64,000 nt of DNA from Mermis nigrescens (GCA_036768485.1 JAVLUZ010000510.1:372001-436000), one strand, 5' to 3'. Shown: positions 10,738 to 22,207, counted from the first letter of the stretch. The notes: generated by a model from the letters alone, not told the origin. Translations and numbers: made by a program.

Positions 10738-12504
10738 CTGAGCAAAAAAAGAGGAGCTTTTACTCAATGATCCGCATAATTCTATTTTACAAATTCGTGT
10801 ACATAACTGGCAATTTTTAAGGCTAAGGAGGCATAAATGCATATAGGGAGGGGTGAGAGGGGTATTACCTCCGTTGAAGTGTCCTCTTGTTATGTACTGT
10901 CGGGTAAATTAGGCCTAAAATGGCGTATTTTGAAGTGAATTTAACCAGACTTACCTAATAAATTTAACTACTGCCTTATAAATCCCGAATTTCACCTCTC
11001 CCTGGCCACCCTAAACTTGTGCATCTAAGTAGGGAAGTCATTAATGTGAGACAATAACCATGATACAATGCATGGTGATCAATAGTGGCAAAGTTATACC
11101 ACATTGAATTAAATTATGTTACTGTAGTGTTCTCGGAAATCATAATATCATACATAGTATATACATGATCTTGGGGTTGGGGGTTTTCACCCCAAAATTT
11201 TTTGAACCCCCTCTTTGAATATATTTTGTTAAACTCCAACAAAAATTTTGTCACCCCTTTTTGGCATTATTTTGTCCAACGTAATCGAATGTTTCTGATA
11301 TATTTCCGTAATTTTTCTAATGTTTTTATGCTCTGGAAAGATAGAGCATCATCAGATACGCCGGAACCTTTTTGAACCCAAAAAAGCATTGCAAATTCCT
11401 CCCTCCGAATTTCCACACCGCGCACGTCTAAAAGCCAATTTTATTGTATTTGAGAGAAAACATTAACCGCAGGGCAGCAGAAGACAGCATGAAATGGACT
11501 ATGTGCATAATATTTGTATGAGCAAGGTTAAATATTTGATATGCTGAGCAAAGTTCGGAAGAGTCCGAAAGGGCTCGATTTTATTAATGCTTCAGGGATA
11601 CATATGTACCAACATAAATTGTACGATTCGAAGGTTTCAGCTAAGCACAAGCACTTCATGACAATTTAGCATAAAAGCTGGCATTGAGCATTTTTTCTAT
11701 TAAAAAATGCATTTAGATTCACATGTTCACTGCACTTTTTATGTCTATTTGCACAATTGCATACATTTAGGTGCAACCCTCTCTACTTACCTCTGCTGCA
11801 CCATCTCGGGTCGGGGTTCGTACGTTTTCAAAATATAAATGTACATATGTGTGGCTTTTTTGAATGTTTGGCAAGAATAAGATATAGCCTAAATTTTCCT
11901 TTAGAATGGACTGAAAAGAGTAAACTCTTGAGTTCAAAGTCAAAACTAATGTAGTTATTAAATATAGATGCACACATATGACATACAGTACGGTATCTCT
12001 ACTAAGTAACAAGAACCAGGATATATATCGAGGAAGCAACAAATATTGCACAAATTATGTGCCTACATTGAGCCGCAATAGTCATTTTAATTAAGTTTTA
12101 TCAAGAGTTTTAATAAATTATGTGTATATATTTTAGTTTAAATAAATTTCTGCGAGAAAACATCGTTTTTCTGCATTAAACAAGTATTAAAACAGATAAT
12201 TATAGTAAGGAACAAACACAATCAAATAAACATTGCCCTACACAACGCTAGAGCATATTTCGAGAAAATTTATAACCCGATTAAAATTGAAGCAGTTGGT
12301 TCTGAATTAAAAATTAGATAATTGCTTGCAAAAGGTAGTTGATAGATGGAAATACTGAGGCAGAACAGTCTTGAGATTCTGAAAGACTGACAACTAAGAA
12401 ATATCCTGTAGTTTTTATACCCCTATGCGTTAATCCTCCTAAATATAAACGTTGTTGTTCCCCGAAAAACTCAGTGATCTCTTTGACAAAACTGGATGAT
12501 CAAC

Positions 12505-12790
12505 GTCATACATGTAAAGCATGGGAATTCTGGGGGGGTTGAGGCCCAAAAAATTTTTAAAAAGTGCCTTTTTGGGCTAAAAAACGAAGGGTACACGTCA
12601 AAAACACTGTTTTTGACGTTTCAGCAATTCTCGTTCTTTCTAGAACATAAAAACGTACATACAATTTCGAAAAAATTTAAAAAAATTGAGTTAATTGAAC
12701 AAAATACAGTAAAAAAATGTGTACATGGCGCGAGCGTCGAACATTTAAGATTTTTTAGTCAAAAATGAGCTAAAAACACTTAAAAGAGCA
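12505..12790. repeat. Dispersed repeat, GAATTCTGGGGG family
   Basis: Same order of motifs as 2045-2395 and 34265-34745: CATGTAAAGCATGGGAATTC, GTGCCTTTTTGGGC, CGTCAAAAACACTG, GACGTTTC. Long ORFs here are accidental. Confidence 0.6.
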
Positions 12791-12867
12791 CACTTACCAA
12801 CTTTTACAAAAAAACGACAATCGACAATGCTGGGGGGTCGCAATCATTTTGCGGGGGGTCAGTTGCC

Positions 12868-13476
12868 ATCAGGCCCGTATTCAGGGGGTGGGGGCCGGAC
12901 CCCGCCCGGAAATGAAAAACATTTTTTGAAACACACAAGGGTCCCCCAAAGGAAAAAATGAAAAATTCTCGAAGTAGGTCTAAAACATAACCAAAACATG
13001 TTTTAGCGTACTTTTGAGCTAATAAACTCAAAATTTTCCTGGCGCTTCACGCCGGATTAATCGTTTATCTATAGTTTTTGTCTTCTTGCCCGCCCAAAAC
13101 CGCTCAAATTTGAGTTAGACGTGTAGAACATGTAAAATTTTTTCGGCGCTTCGCGCCGAATCATTCATTTTCTGTATTGTATTACTTTTTAAATCACAAC
13201 GATTAACTACAAAGACAGAAGTTAGGAAATCATTAGTCGATTGAATGATGAGAAGTCAGTTGGAGAAGTCAGTTGTGTAGATTGTTTAAACCATAGATTT
13301 GTGTAATATAAGTATGGAAATAAAGTAAAATTCTTGAAATTTTTTCTTCACCATTGCATAGAGCTCGTTGAGAAACGATCAAAAAATGCCTTTATTTTTG
13401 CCCATCTCCTAATGCTTCTCGAGATATCTGACCTCAAAATTTTTGGCCCCCATCCTGAAATAAAATCCTGGACACG
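12868..13476. mobile_element. Remnant of CAGGCCCGTAT-type TIR element
   Basis: Starts ATCAGGCCCGTATTCAGGGG and ends near CAAAATCCTGGACACGGAT-like sequence (AAAATCCTGGACACGG at about 13460), the two ends being imperfect inverted repeats. Two GGCGCTTCRCGCC hairpins lie inside. No clear target duplication. Related intact copy at 16822-17278. Confidence 0.4.
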
Positions 13477-13718
13477 GATTTTATTTCAAGAAAGTAAGTT
13501 CCAAGAACAAGTCCGATCAACATTCCAGACAGCATAAATTACCAGAGTTAAAAGTCCAATATCACTAAAACTGCGATAAAATTTGACATTCATGTTTTTA
13601 CAGCCCTTATTCAATTATTAATCAGAAAATTTTATATTACAGTTTTAATCAAAATAGTCCTTTTATCTCTTTTTGAGAAAAACACGTGCCAGGGTAAAAT
13701 AAAATGTCACAAACGTAC

Positions 13719-14199
13719 CAGGTTCGGTGAACGCGATGATAAGAGCTCTGCATACACTAAGACCTAGACCTTCGGTGCCTCTTCGCATAGCAGTGATCAA
13801 CGGAGATAGGACTAATGCACCCAATCGCGGTAGTTCCACGTAAAACTCAATTTCTGACAACTTAACTCGCTTTAGCAACAATGCGAGTTCCTTCAATATT
13901 TCCGATTGCTGCTGCGCTTCAATCGCCCAGAAAATCTGATCATCTACAACGTATGTAAGTTTTACATTTTTAGTACACGACACCTTCAAAGCATTTTGCT
14001 CGATCGTTTGCTCCTTCGAGAGAAAACGTTTTGGTTCATCGCAATTTGCTTGTCCATCAGTAATTTTTAAAATATCATCGGCCGCAGGTGAATTCCATTC
14101 GTAGACATTTAACGGACAGCCTATCATCGAATTGGGAAGAACGCGTTTTGTAAACAGATAATTCTCGTCGCGATTTATTTTTGTGAGTGATAGCGCCAT
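13719..14199 (-). CDS. Large exon of the minus-strand gene
   Basis: The longest exon: acceptor GCGCTTTTTAG, 160 codons, one base, donor CCTG/GTACGT. It starts MALSLTKINRDENYLFTKRV at phase 0, and the Met is internal to the protein. The C-terminal half is a run of helices (ILKELALLLKRVKLSEIEF, then TAMRRGTEGLGLSVCRALII). Joined to 16175-16600 at phase 0 and to 10615-10737 at phase 1. The EGLGLSVCRAL block with a preceding helix pair is where I see a weak likeness to VIRMA. No enzyme motif seen. Soluble, probably a scaffold or repeat protein. Confidence 0.85.
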
Positions 14200-14239
14200 C
14201 TAAAAAGCGCTTAGTGTGAATTTAAGAATAAGCATATAG

Positions 14240-14465
14240 CTTAGATGTAAGAGGGGGACGGGGGATCCTCCCACCTGAAGCCGGTCGTCCGGTCCCCCCC
14301 CTCGTCCCTCCAAAGCCAGAAAATTTTTGACACCCCCAATTCTTGGAAAAGTCGAATTTTTCGCCCGTTTTAGGCGTTTTTAGACAAAAATTTGAGGTCA
14401 AACATATACCATCTAAAATTAGCCTGGGACCCCCAACCTAAATTTCGAGCCGTTACATGTATGGC
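14240..14465. repeat. Dispersed repeat, ACATGTAACGGCTCGA family
   Basis: Inverted relative to the copy at 18295: begins with a GGGGGATCCTCCC block and ends ATTTCGAGCCGTTACATGTA. Within the intron just upstream of exon 13719-14199. Confidence 0.6.
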
Positions 14466-16174
14466 ATGTTCAAAATGAGCTGAAACAAAATATGCTTAGA
14501 ATAGATTCACCGCAATTATGGGAACATTTGCAGATTACAATTCAATGTTATAGAAAATAGTGTATTTAGCCAAAATGATACATAAAAAGAACTGGAAAAC
14601 GCCTAGCTCGCTTGAGTAAGCTATGTAAAAAAGGCAACAAAAGCTTATCATAACTTTACGAGGAAAATCAACATTATCTCCATTATGCGTTTCAATAAAT
14701 CGAAAATAAGATTAATTTTACACTTTTGCTTGCATTTATAATTAATGGTATTAGAGAAATTTATAACAACAACTTCAAAACTAAAGGATATGTACAAGGG
14801 TGTATCAGGGTATTTTATTGTAATTAAAATCTCTTTTATCCAATTTTTATGCGAATGACTTAAAATTGACTTTGACTTTCCTTCCCATTATGAATTTCTG
14901 AACCCTCAAATCATAGATAGACAGGGTAGGAGTGGTCAGAGGGGGAGCAGGGGGGTGAAATTCAAAAACAGTCAGATAGTAAACATATGTCATCATAACA
15001 TTTATTTTTACCTGGTAGTTATTGATATTTATATCTACTCAAGCTTATTAAAATGTCATTCTTGAGTTCTGAAGGTAGAATTCAATTCTTATACGTATTT
15101 TTCAAAAAAATGCCATTTTTAAGAATGCATTAAGCGGATAATTCACTATTATGTGACAAACAATTGAAAAAAGTGTAAGACTATGAAAAAATTAATACTT
15201 TTGCAGTAAACTGACCAAATTGACTCAACATTTGCTTAAGAGAGGTGCATATTTTCACAATAAAATCCAAATTTTCCCAGCAGCAACTTACGTTCCAACA
15301 AATCGTCTGACAGTACCCGGTTTTTCAAAATTTTAGGGAGGAGTAATACCTCCTCACACCTCCCTATGCCCTTGTCTGCCTCAAATATTTTAGTGTCATC
15401 TTCGCTATCTGATCAGAAATAGATAGTAATAAAGTAAGCCAACGAATATAAAAGTGACCCAGAGTAGCACTGCATCAAAGCTATAGCTAAGCGCAAAGAG
15501 AAGGAATCATTATAATCCATTTCATTTTTTATAAAGCCATAAAATAAAGGCAAATGATCTGCACTGCATACGTGGAATCAGCCCCTTTGCAACGAAGACA
15601 TTTGACTGAATATTGCAGGAAAGACTGTGCCAGAGAATATAATCTTTCATCCTTGTTCAAATCTGAATTGCTCAATTCTCACTTCTAAATGCACATATAT
15701 TGCAAGCAAAGGGGGATGGTGGGATCCCCTACCAGAAGTTGATCGTCCTACATCCCCCAAACTGAGAATTTTGTCAGCTCCTCTTCATTTTTGAGAAAAA
15801 CGTACGTTTTAAGCTAATTCTTGGTGCTTTTTTGTTATTTATGGCCGAAAAATGAAAACTGCTCGTTTAATCTCCGAAAATGACGGAATAATATTCTCTC
15901 AAAGTTTTGAACTGCTACATGTCTGGCAACGACGGTAACATTTCTCGCATATGGATACATGATACTAATACGATTAATTTATAATGCATTAAACGTCAAT
16001 CCATATCACTGCCAAACACGCTGCTCAGCAGACTATTTGTCAAAAGAAAAACAAAGTTCTTCTTTTTTGAAATTTTCCTTTTGCGATCATCAGGTTCGAG
16101 CGACAAAGCTAGCAAATGCTAGGAAGCGTAAAATATTAAATATTTTAAAAATTCGAGAAATAATTCCAGCTCAC
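14466..16174. other. Intron with one repeat
   Basis: AT-rich intron; a GTAATACCTCC fragment near 15335-15390 and one ACATGT family copy at 15700-15935. No exon seen. Confidence 0.5.
15700..15935. repeat. Dispersed repeat, ACATGTAACGGCTCGA family
   Basis: A diverged copy (GGGGGATGGTGGGATCCCC, GAAGTTGATCGTCC, then AACTGCTACATGTCTGG at the far end). Non-coding. Confidence 0.5.
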
Positions 16175-16600
16175 CTCCTTGTCACTGCCGCAATAATCGC
16201 CTAGTTTAATACTCAAATATCCATCGCTAAGATTAAAAATCCTAATCAAAACTCTCTGCAGCTGAGCCTCTTCAGCAGCTTTTCCGAACTGCTCAAATGA
16301 GGATAAACGGTCCAACAACTTCAGCATAGCCGAAATAGGCGAATCATCACAATCGCTCGCATTAACAGCGACCAGAGCCTTGTCTACCATTTCATTATCG
16401 ATTATGTAAAACTGCCTGTAGAACAAATCTGATAAATAAAGCTCAGCAGCTTCGTGTAAAATAACCACTCCATTTGACTGCACGAATTGCCTAAAGGCGT
16501 GCTCCTCGTCACAATATTTGTAGAGCTTAGAAAGCAGATCGATTGGAAGAATGCCAGAATTAACGGATTTCGTCAATTGAGCGATTAAATCGCGTATTAG
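16175..16600 (-). CDS. Large exon of the minus-strand gene
   Basis: Acceptor CAATGATTGTTTCAG, exactly 142 codons, donor AAGGAG/GTGAGC; phase 0 at both sides. The peptide runs LIRDLIAQLTKSVNSGILPI, continues through HAFRQFVQSNGVVILHEAAE and SAMLKLLDRLSSFEQFGKAA to DYCGSDKE. Regular amphipathic helices of armadillo/HEAT size (about 40 residues each). No catalytic or membrane signature. An apparent Met just inside the intron (TTTCAATGATT) is not the start, because the acceptor lies after it. Confidence 0.85.
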
Positions 16601-16821
16601 CTGAAACAATCATTGAAATGCAGGGATAAACTAAAGCCGATTATTTATTTTATTTATTAGACAGTAAGTTGAATTAAATTATGCGAAATCTGATAAAAAT
16701 CTTATAGTTTAACAAAAAACACTTTATGCGCTTGCCGCTTGATATATTAGTGTCTGCATGCATCATTAGTTCATTCCCAGTATAGATGAAGCGTTTAGGA
16801 AGACACATAAGTATACATGTA

Positions 16822-17278
16822 CAGGCCAGTGTCCAGGGGGATAGGGGGGGCGCGTGCCCGCACCCGAAACGAAATATGAGAATGATTTTTTCCTGTACTC
16901 CCCCTTTTCTTTTTTGGCCAAAAATCGCAACAAAAAATTTCGGCGCTTCAAAGTATAATTGAAGTCTATTTAGTCCCAAGCGCTGCGGTTCAAACACTCC
17001 ATTTTTAGCCTTTATACAACCTAAAGCACATTTTGCATCATGTCTTCTTTTTTGCACAGGTTTTATGCAGAGAATGAGAGTTGTTCAAGAGGGTGTCCAT
17101 TGGATTCACACCATATTTAGGGCATCTGGGTATCCGAATTTACAAAATGTACAGTTCTAGTGGTCGCAAAACTCCTTTTTTAATTCATCCTCTGGATGAA
17201 TTAAATTTTCACCCTTCCTCACTTTTTAAAAAACTTTGGTCGTGCCCCCCCCCCAACAAAATCCTGGCTACAGGCCTG
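16822..17278. mobile_element. Non-autonomous hAT-like element, 8-bp TSD
   Basis: Ends CAGGCCAGTGTCCAGGGGG and, inverted, CAGGCCTGTAGCCAGGATTT, with identical flanking octamers TACATGTA at 16814-16821 and 17279-17286. CAG...CTG ends plus an 8-bp duplication fit the hAT superfamily. Because the duplicated octamer is a palindrome common in this window, chance flanking identity is possible. Interior non-coding (457 bp), inside an intron. Confidence 0.6.
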
Positions 17279-17299
17279 TACATGTATTACAGGTGGTGG

Positions 17300-17500
17300 A
17301 GGGCATCCCTGCCTACGGTCGCCTCGCCTTCCAGATCTTCAAAAATTAGAAATTTCGGGAACCTCAATTTTTGACAAAACCTTGTCTTTGTGGCCATTTT
17401 TAGGTGTTTTTTGCCACTTTTAACCAGAAATTGAAGATCTTACCCTTCCTAAAACTGGATGACCAGTGACCAACCCTCCCAAAATTTTGAGTTTTCTGTC
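17300..17500. repeat. Dispersed repeat, ACATGT family
   Basis: Follows CATGTATTACAGGTGGTGGAG with TTTTTGACAAAACC, AGGTGTTTTTTGCCA and GATGACCAG blocks shared with the 36985-37245 copy. Non-coding. Confidence 0.4.
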
Positions 17501-17588
17501 TGAGTGTAGGATACTAAAAGTAGGACTAGGATTGCACAGTCAGTAGCATTCCTCGCAAGATGCACATGGAAATACAATACAAGATCAA

Positions 17589-18932
17589 TAGGGATGCAGC
17601 GGATACCCGCGCCCGCTATTACCCGATTCTTTTTTTGGTACCCGCATTCGCTATCGAAAATTTTTTAGACCCACACCCGCTAAATTCATTCTTATAAAAC
17701 AGCGCGTGGCGGATCTGAAAGATTTTTATTTAATCTAAAGTGAAAAATAAACAAATATTTTAAAACAAAATCGAAAAGATAATCAATTGAATCTTCGTAA
17801 GCAATAAGTTGCAATTTAAAAAAGACAATTTTTCGAACAAAATCTACTACTGATAATTCTTTCGCACTTTGCAAGGAATTATGTTACAATACAATGTCAC
17901 TTCCACTTTACGCCGCACTTCTTTAACTAGAAAGCTCGATTCGGTACAACTTCTAATTCAAATTTAGTTTCAACGAGCAGAAAGGTAAATCAGTGAATTC
18001 CATTAAAGAGAGATGTAATGTTCTGGCTGATTCAAGCGTTTGACTTTGTGAATAGAAATAACAGCGGTTGACTGAATCGACGCTAAGCACTGAAAAAATT
18101 TTACGTTTCTGTCCTGATGGGGGCATTATAAACGCAAGCAATACATAAAACAATGACTTAATTCAAACGTCAACAATGTTAAACATTTAAACTCTTTTTC
18201 GCCTCCAAAAAATCTGTGCAGCTGCTACTTGTACAATGAAGATATCAGCAATTTTAAGTAAGGCCGAATTTCTGACTGAAAAATGCAAAGATTTAAAGTC
18301 ATACATGTAACGGCTCGAGATTGGAGAGTCCTGGCCATTTTTAGGCGGGGAGGGGGTAAATGACCTCTAATTTTTGGCCAAAAATATATAAAAAATGCCT
18401 AAAAACTATTTTTTTGAAGGGGGTCAAAAATTTTCTGGGTTGGGAGAAAGATGGGGAGACGTCCGACTTTGGGTTAGGGGATCCCCCATCCCCCTGTTAC
18501 ATGTATGTTTAAAGTCCTTCGATTTCGCTATGAATTCCGGATCGTTCTAGACTGAAAGTGCAAAAAACTCTGAGCTGAGGTGACTTGGTCTCCGAGCATC
18601 CTTTCCCAAGGTCCTGAGTTGAGGGAGGGGTGAAATCCCTTAATAGGGGAGGGCGCTGAACACTTAAGTAGTAACGTATGCCAACAGCACACATTTGACC
18701 AGAAGGAATTTCAAAATTAGCAGAAAATTAAAACAAAACCAATTTTACCTTTACTGTGCCTGAAAGCTTTATCAAGGAAGCAATGTCGATTACAAAGCAG
18801 AAAACGTGCAGCTTTTAAACACATCTTAATGAGAGTTATGCTAAATCTTATTTCCATTGTGAGTCAATCGCACTTTAGGAACCCACACCCGCACCCGCTA
18901 TTACGAAATATGTGAACCCGCTGCATTCCTGA
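17589..18932. mobile_element. hAT-like element, no coding capacity seen
   Basis: Left end TAGGGATGCAGCGGATACCC and right end (inverted) TCAGGAATGCAGCGGGTTCA match over AGG(G/A)ATGCAGCGG. Both sides carry CCCGC..CCGCTATTA subterminal repeats. TAGGGATGCA-type termini are typical of hAT elements. I found no target duplication, and an ACATGT family repeat (18295-18520) is nested inside. Confidence 0.5.
18295..18520. repeat. Dispersed repeat, ACATGTAACGGCTCGA family (best copy)
   Basis: TACATGTAACGGCTCGAGAT at one end and CCCCCTGTTACATGTATG at the other make short inverted termini. Internally GGTAAATGACCTC, TTTTTGGCCAAAAA and GGGGATCCCCC. Best preserved of at least six copies. Confidence 0.6.
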
Positions 18933-19009
18933 ACATTAACATGGGTAATCTCCATTTGAAGAAATAAATTGTTAACTTTGGTAATGTATTAAATGTTAAT
19001 TGTGGAGAG

Positions 19010-19830
19010 AAAATTCAGATGGAGAAAAAAACGCCTGAAGTATGTCTGCTTCCTCGCAATCTGTTTTTTTTGTACTCGGCAAAGATTTTTCCCGATGTAC
19101 AAAGACTTTTCGGGACCGTCTTTGCACATGTACAAAGATTTTTGGGAAGACAAAAATTGCAAAAAAGGTCTGAAATTCGCAAACATTTTCGGCGCTTCGA
19201 GCCGAAATGAGTAATTGTGTGTTCTATATATCTTTATATTGGCAGAAATTGCATTTCAAAAAGAAAAATGTCAACTTTTTTGGCGCTTCGCGCCGTTCTT
19301 AGACGGTTCTTAGTGATTTTTGTCCTTAGACACCCAGACATTAGCTAAAATATACTACCAAGAGTCGAACAACTCTGTTTTTACCACACTAAAATCGCTA
19401 CTGTACCATATTATAGTACCCAAAAATGTGTGTGTACAAAATAAACAAAGATTTTTGGGAAGACAAAAACTGTAAAAAGGTGTATAATTCCGAGAAATTT
19501 TCGGCGCTTTGCGCCGGAGTGAGTAATTGTTTGTCCTATAAATCTTTAAAATATCAGGATTTGCATTTAGTTTGGAAAAATGTCAATTTTCCGGCGCTTC
19601 GCGCCGTTTTGAGACAATTTTCAGTAATTTTTGGCGTCAGAAACCCAAAAATTCGCTAAAATACACTACCAAAGATCGAAAACCCTGTTTTACCACACTA
19701 AAATCGCTACTCTACTATATTATAGTACATAAAAATTTGCATGTACAAAATGTACAGACTTTTGGAGACTATCTTTGTACATGTACAAACGGACCTTGTA
19801 CAAAAAACTGCTTCCTCGTTTAATTGACCT
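19010..19830. repeat. Dispersed palindromic repeat module (CTTTGTACATGTACAAAG)
   Basis: Two successive copies of a module with ordered blocks: GGCGC hairpin, ATTATAGTAC, GGTAGTGTATTT-like sequence, CTTTGCACATGTACAAAG-type palindromes, CGGGACCGTC. The same module recurs at about 22480-22850, 28690-29180, 32575-33390, 36150-36790, 40170-41400, 44890-45450 and 48570-49400. Many short ORFs here are spurious. Confidence 0.65.
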
Positions 19831-20016
19831 ATTATTTATTCCAAACAAAATTTAATTTTCCCTATCGCCAAAGATTTCTCCTCATCCATCCATATACGTT
19901 AATATATATGATATGCATAAACACTTAAATCAAAAACTACGTCAGAGGTTGCAAACTATTCTACATAAGTGCAATTCGGAATTATATATCGGTTATATGC
20001 ATAAGCAAGTACTTAC

Positions 20017-20260
20017 AATGTCCTTCTTCAAACCAGGCTCGGCATTCAGCACCACATTGTCGCTGCTAAATTTCATTGCTCTTTCAACAGTTTTAACCAA
20101 TTGAACGAGTGTAGAAAAACGTTTTTCTTTGTCCGTGTCCAATCGATCATCATAAAATATCGGCTGTACACTTGATAGCTGAACACACGTGCTATTATCA
20201 AAGTCATCTATGTCAAATCCACCAGGAACGGCGAATGAGGCACCTTCCAACATTCCTTCA
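20017..20260 (-). CDS. Exon of the minus-strand gene, acidic segment
   Basis: The donor GACATT/GTAAGT is excellent and joins 16175-16600 at phase 0. The peptide MLEGASFAVPGGFDIDDFDN leads into VQPIFYDDRLDTDKEKRFST, then a helix (LVQLVKTVERAMKFSSD) and KKDI. The upstream edge is unclear: a TAA lies four codons before the Met, the nearest acceptor is TTGTAAG, and a neighbouring frame (EVNKLKSTSCKLKE..) behind acceptor TTTGCTAAG also looks coding. An indel near 20255 or an alternative start Met here would both explain this. Confidence 0.7.
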
Positions 20261-20335
20261 GCTTACAAGACGTCGATTTCAGCTTGTTTACTTCCTTAGC
20301 AAATAAAACAATATCTAATGAGATGAAATAAGTAC

Positions 20336-20508
20336 GGTCAGGTAATGTGCTAGAAAACATAGCCTATCACTTAATTTAAGGGGGATGCATAGCTGGGCAA
20401 TAATCAGACTTTCACTTTGCTCAGGTAGCAGATTTTCGAATTGGTTGACAAGTTTATCAAATAGGTTGTACCATAAATGATAAAAATACATAGATCGCCT
20501 GATTCTAA
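20336..20508 (-). CDS. Probable upstream exon
   Basis: Acceptor CCTCCTTAG or AATCAG; frame RRSMYFYHLWYNLFDKLVNQ, then FENLLPEQSESLIIAQLCIP and LKLSDRLCFLAHYLT; candidate donor ACC/GTACTT (phase 0). Helical and protein-like. Only about 75 nt separate it from the next exon, so a very short intron is implied. I saw no exon further upstream before the repeats begin. Confidence 0.5.
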
Positions 20509-20689
20509 GGAGGGGTTGAGTCGACTTTGCCTGATTCCGAATACAAGTCGATCGGTGTTGAGGCCAGATTGATATGGCAATCATACATGCACAAAGCCGC
20601 ATTGTTTAAAGCATTTTTTTAGTTCAGTTTGACTGCATTATATCACTTTTAGGACTAAAAAATACAGAAATTGATAAATTTGGCGAAAA

Positions 20690-20885
20690 ATTCTCAAAAG
20701 AACACATTTTTCGACGTTTCTCATCGAGCACTATCCAATGGCATCAAAAAATCGCTAAAACGAAAAAAATTTCAAAATTTGAATTCTGGGGTAGGGGTAT
20801 TCCAACTTCTGGAGGGTGCATACCCTCAACCCCCACGCGCACATGTGGCAGCGACCAAATTCAGGGGTCAGCCAATTTCGGCCCA
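20690..20885. repeat. Dispersed repeat, TTTTTCGACGTTTCTCATCGA family
   Basis: Order of blocks: TTTTTCGACGTTTCTCATCG, AGCACTATCCAATGGCAT, a GAATTCTGGGG block, GGGTGCATACCC, then ACGCGCACATGTG. The same order, inverted, is found at 26165-26435 and 51780-52035. Overlapping ORFs on both strands are accidental. Confidence 0.6.
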
Positions 20886-22207
20886 AGAGCGTCCTCTGAG
20901 TGAACAGAACAGCATATAAAATTAAATCCGGCTCGAAGTGCCGGAAAAATTTTGACATTATTATATACCTACGCTTTGGTCCCCGTAGGAGCTTCCTTAA
21001 TCCTGAACTGTGCGGGACAAATTTATCTTACACTTCTTACTTCTACACTACATTCCTTGCTGTTTGTGCAAACAGGCCGATAAGCAGGGTTGCCAATGCC
21101 AATGATGAGGTTTTACATTCAAATTTTACGGTTTTCCGCGTTTGAGTTTTTTTGTGGCTTTTATATACTTGTTGAGGTTTTTTTAGATATTTAACGACTT
21201 AAGAAAATGATTGACGTAGGGCGAAGGTAGTTTTACCCTCTTTAAGGGTCAGAGAGACAGAACAGAATGTAGAAGTATATTTAGGAGCAAAAGAGATTGA
21301 TTAGCAAGTAACTTCAGAAATCAATTTTTCGGACGGAATAGAGAATACTTGAATAAGTCAAAACTTCTAAAAAAATCGTCTTTTACAATTTTCAAGCAAA
21401 AATCTTGAATATAGAAGCCAAAAAAGAGACGGGAGAGAAACTTTTTAAAATTATTTAAAAGTTTTTAAGAATACTTTTTATATATTTTAAACATTTTTAA
21501 TTATATTCATTTTTTCGCCATTTTCATAATTTTAACGTTGCTTGAGGATTCAGATTGGTGCCAGACATGAACTAAGCCTAAGTAGAGATGGGGAAAAATT
21601 GCTCCGCTCGCGACCAGTACCTCATTTGAAAATTGAGCAAATGATGAAAAAGAATGACGATTATTAAAAATTATAAAGAAATCGGTATGAAAAATTTTAG
21701 GAATATAAAATTTTTTCTCTTCAGCGCAGTTTTTTTAGCGCAGCGCAAACAAAAGTGGCCGCGCGCAAAGGAGAATTTTCGGACATTTCCGCAGTGCGCA
21801 AAGGAAAAATTTTGACCAACAAAAATAAGAAAATGAAGAGAAATGAATGAGAAAATGATTGAAGGAGTTGAAGTGAAGTGAAACTTTCTTTCTCAAACAA
21901 ATAAGTGTTGTTCCGTAGTCATTTAACATTTTATTACTATCATCACAGCAAAGCACTGGCACATTCTTTATTAAACCATCGCAAAGGACATCGCAAACGA
22001 CCTTAAATGAATCATTTCAAATTATTATAAATTTATCTTAGAATTAGAAGGCAAAAAATATCAGCTACTATTTAACAAATTCGCAATATATAGCTGCATG
22101 GTCAGTAAAACTGTACTATGCTCGTAGCATGAAACGGCAAGTCGGATTCAGATTCAAGGATCGTTGTTTCACTCAACAATGTACAATGTTAAACCTCGTT
22201 TACTCGT
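20886..22207. other. No gene recognised; transposon-end fragment near 21082
   Basis: CAGGGTTGCCAATGCC at 21082 followed by GAGGTTTTACATT is a diverged terminus of the element family at 39719 and 44424 (CAG(T/G)GTTGCCAACC). No partner end was found. The rest is AT-rich. Confidence 0.4.

Larger units (their letters stand above)
10738..13718. other. Intron with dispersed repeats
   Basis: A 3-kb intron. It carries a GTATTACC family fragment (about 10840-10930), a CACCCCAAAATTTTTTGAACCCC piece (about 11170-11280), a GAATTCTGGGGG family repeat (12505-12790) and a CAGGCCCGTAT element remnant (12868-13476), with hairpins near 13041 and 13143. ORFs at 11757-12051 and 12496-13031 fall in this repeat material. 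No exon recognised. Confidence 0.5.
1878..20508 (-). other. Minus-strand split gene (about 15 exons), helical/armadillo-like product
   Basis: I assembled this locus from splice sites and reading phase. Exons that join in exact phase are 20017-20260 to 16175-16600 (phase 0), to 13719-14199 (phase 0), to 10615-10737 (phase 1), to 9518-9598 (phase 1), to 8195-8263 (phase 1), and 6727-6944 to 6026-6157 (phase 1). Seven other pieces (20336-20508, 7926-8080, 7749-7813, 5837-5929, 3469-3591, 3047-3112, 1878-1947) look coding but their links are uncertain. The protein is rich in Leu/Ile/Val helices, without a signal peptide or a known catalytic motif. A segment TEGLGLSVCRAL and the order of helical blocks recall the armadillo protein virilizer/VIRMA of the m6A writer complex. 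This is a faint match by eye and could be wrong. Introns of 0.1-4 kb are full of transposon repeats. Two neighbouring genes rather than one cannot be excluded, because several exons also end in stops. Confidence 0.6.

Noticed and set aside
10560..10790. Plus-strand exon QRKEKQPLLL... after a TTTTAG acceptor
   Set aside because: The minus strand of the same interval has a better acceptor and matches the phase of two neighbouring exons.
17589..18932. Target duplication for the TAGGGATGCAGCGG element
   Set aside because: Flanking octamers (AAGATCAA and ACATTAAC) do not match; ends may be rearranged.
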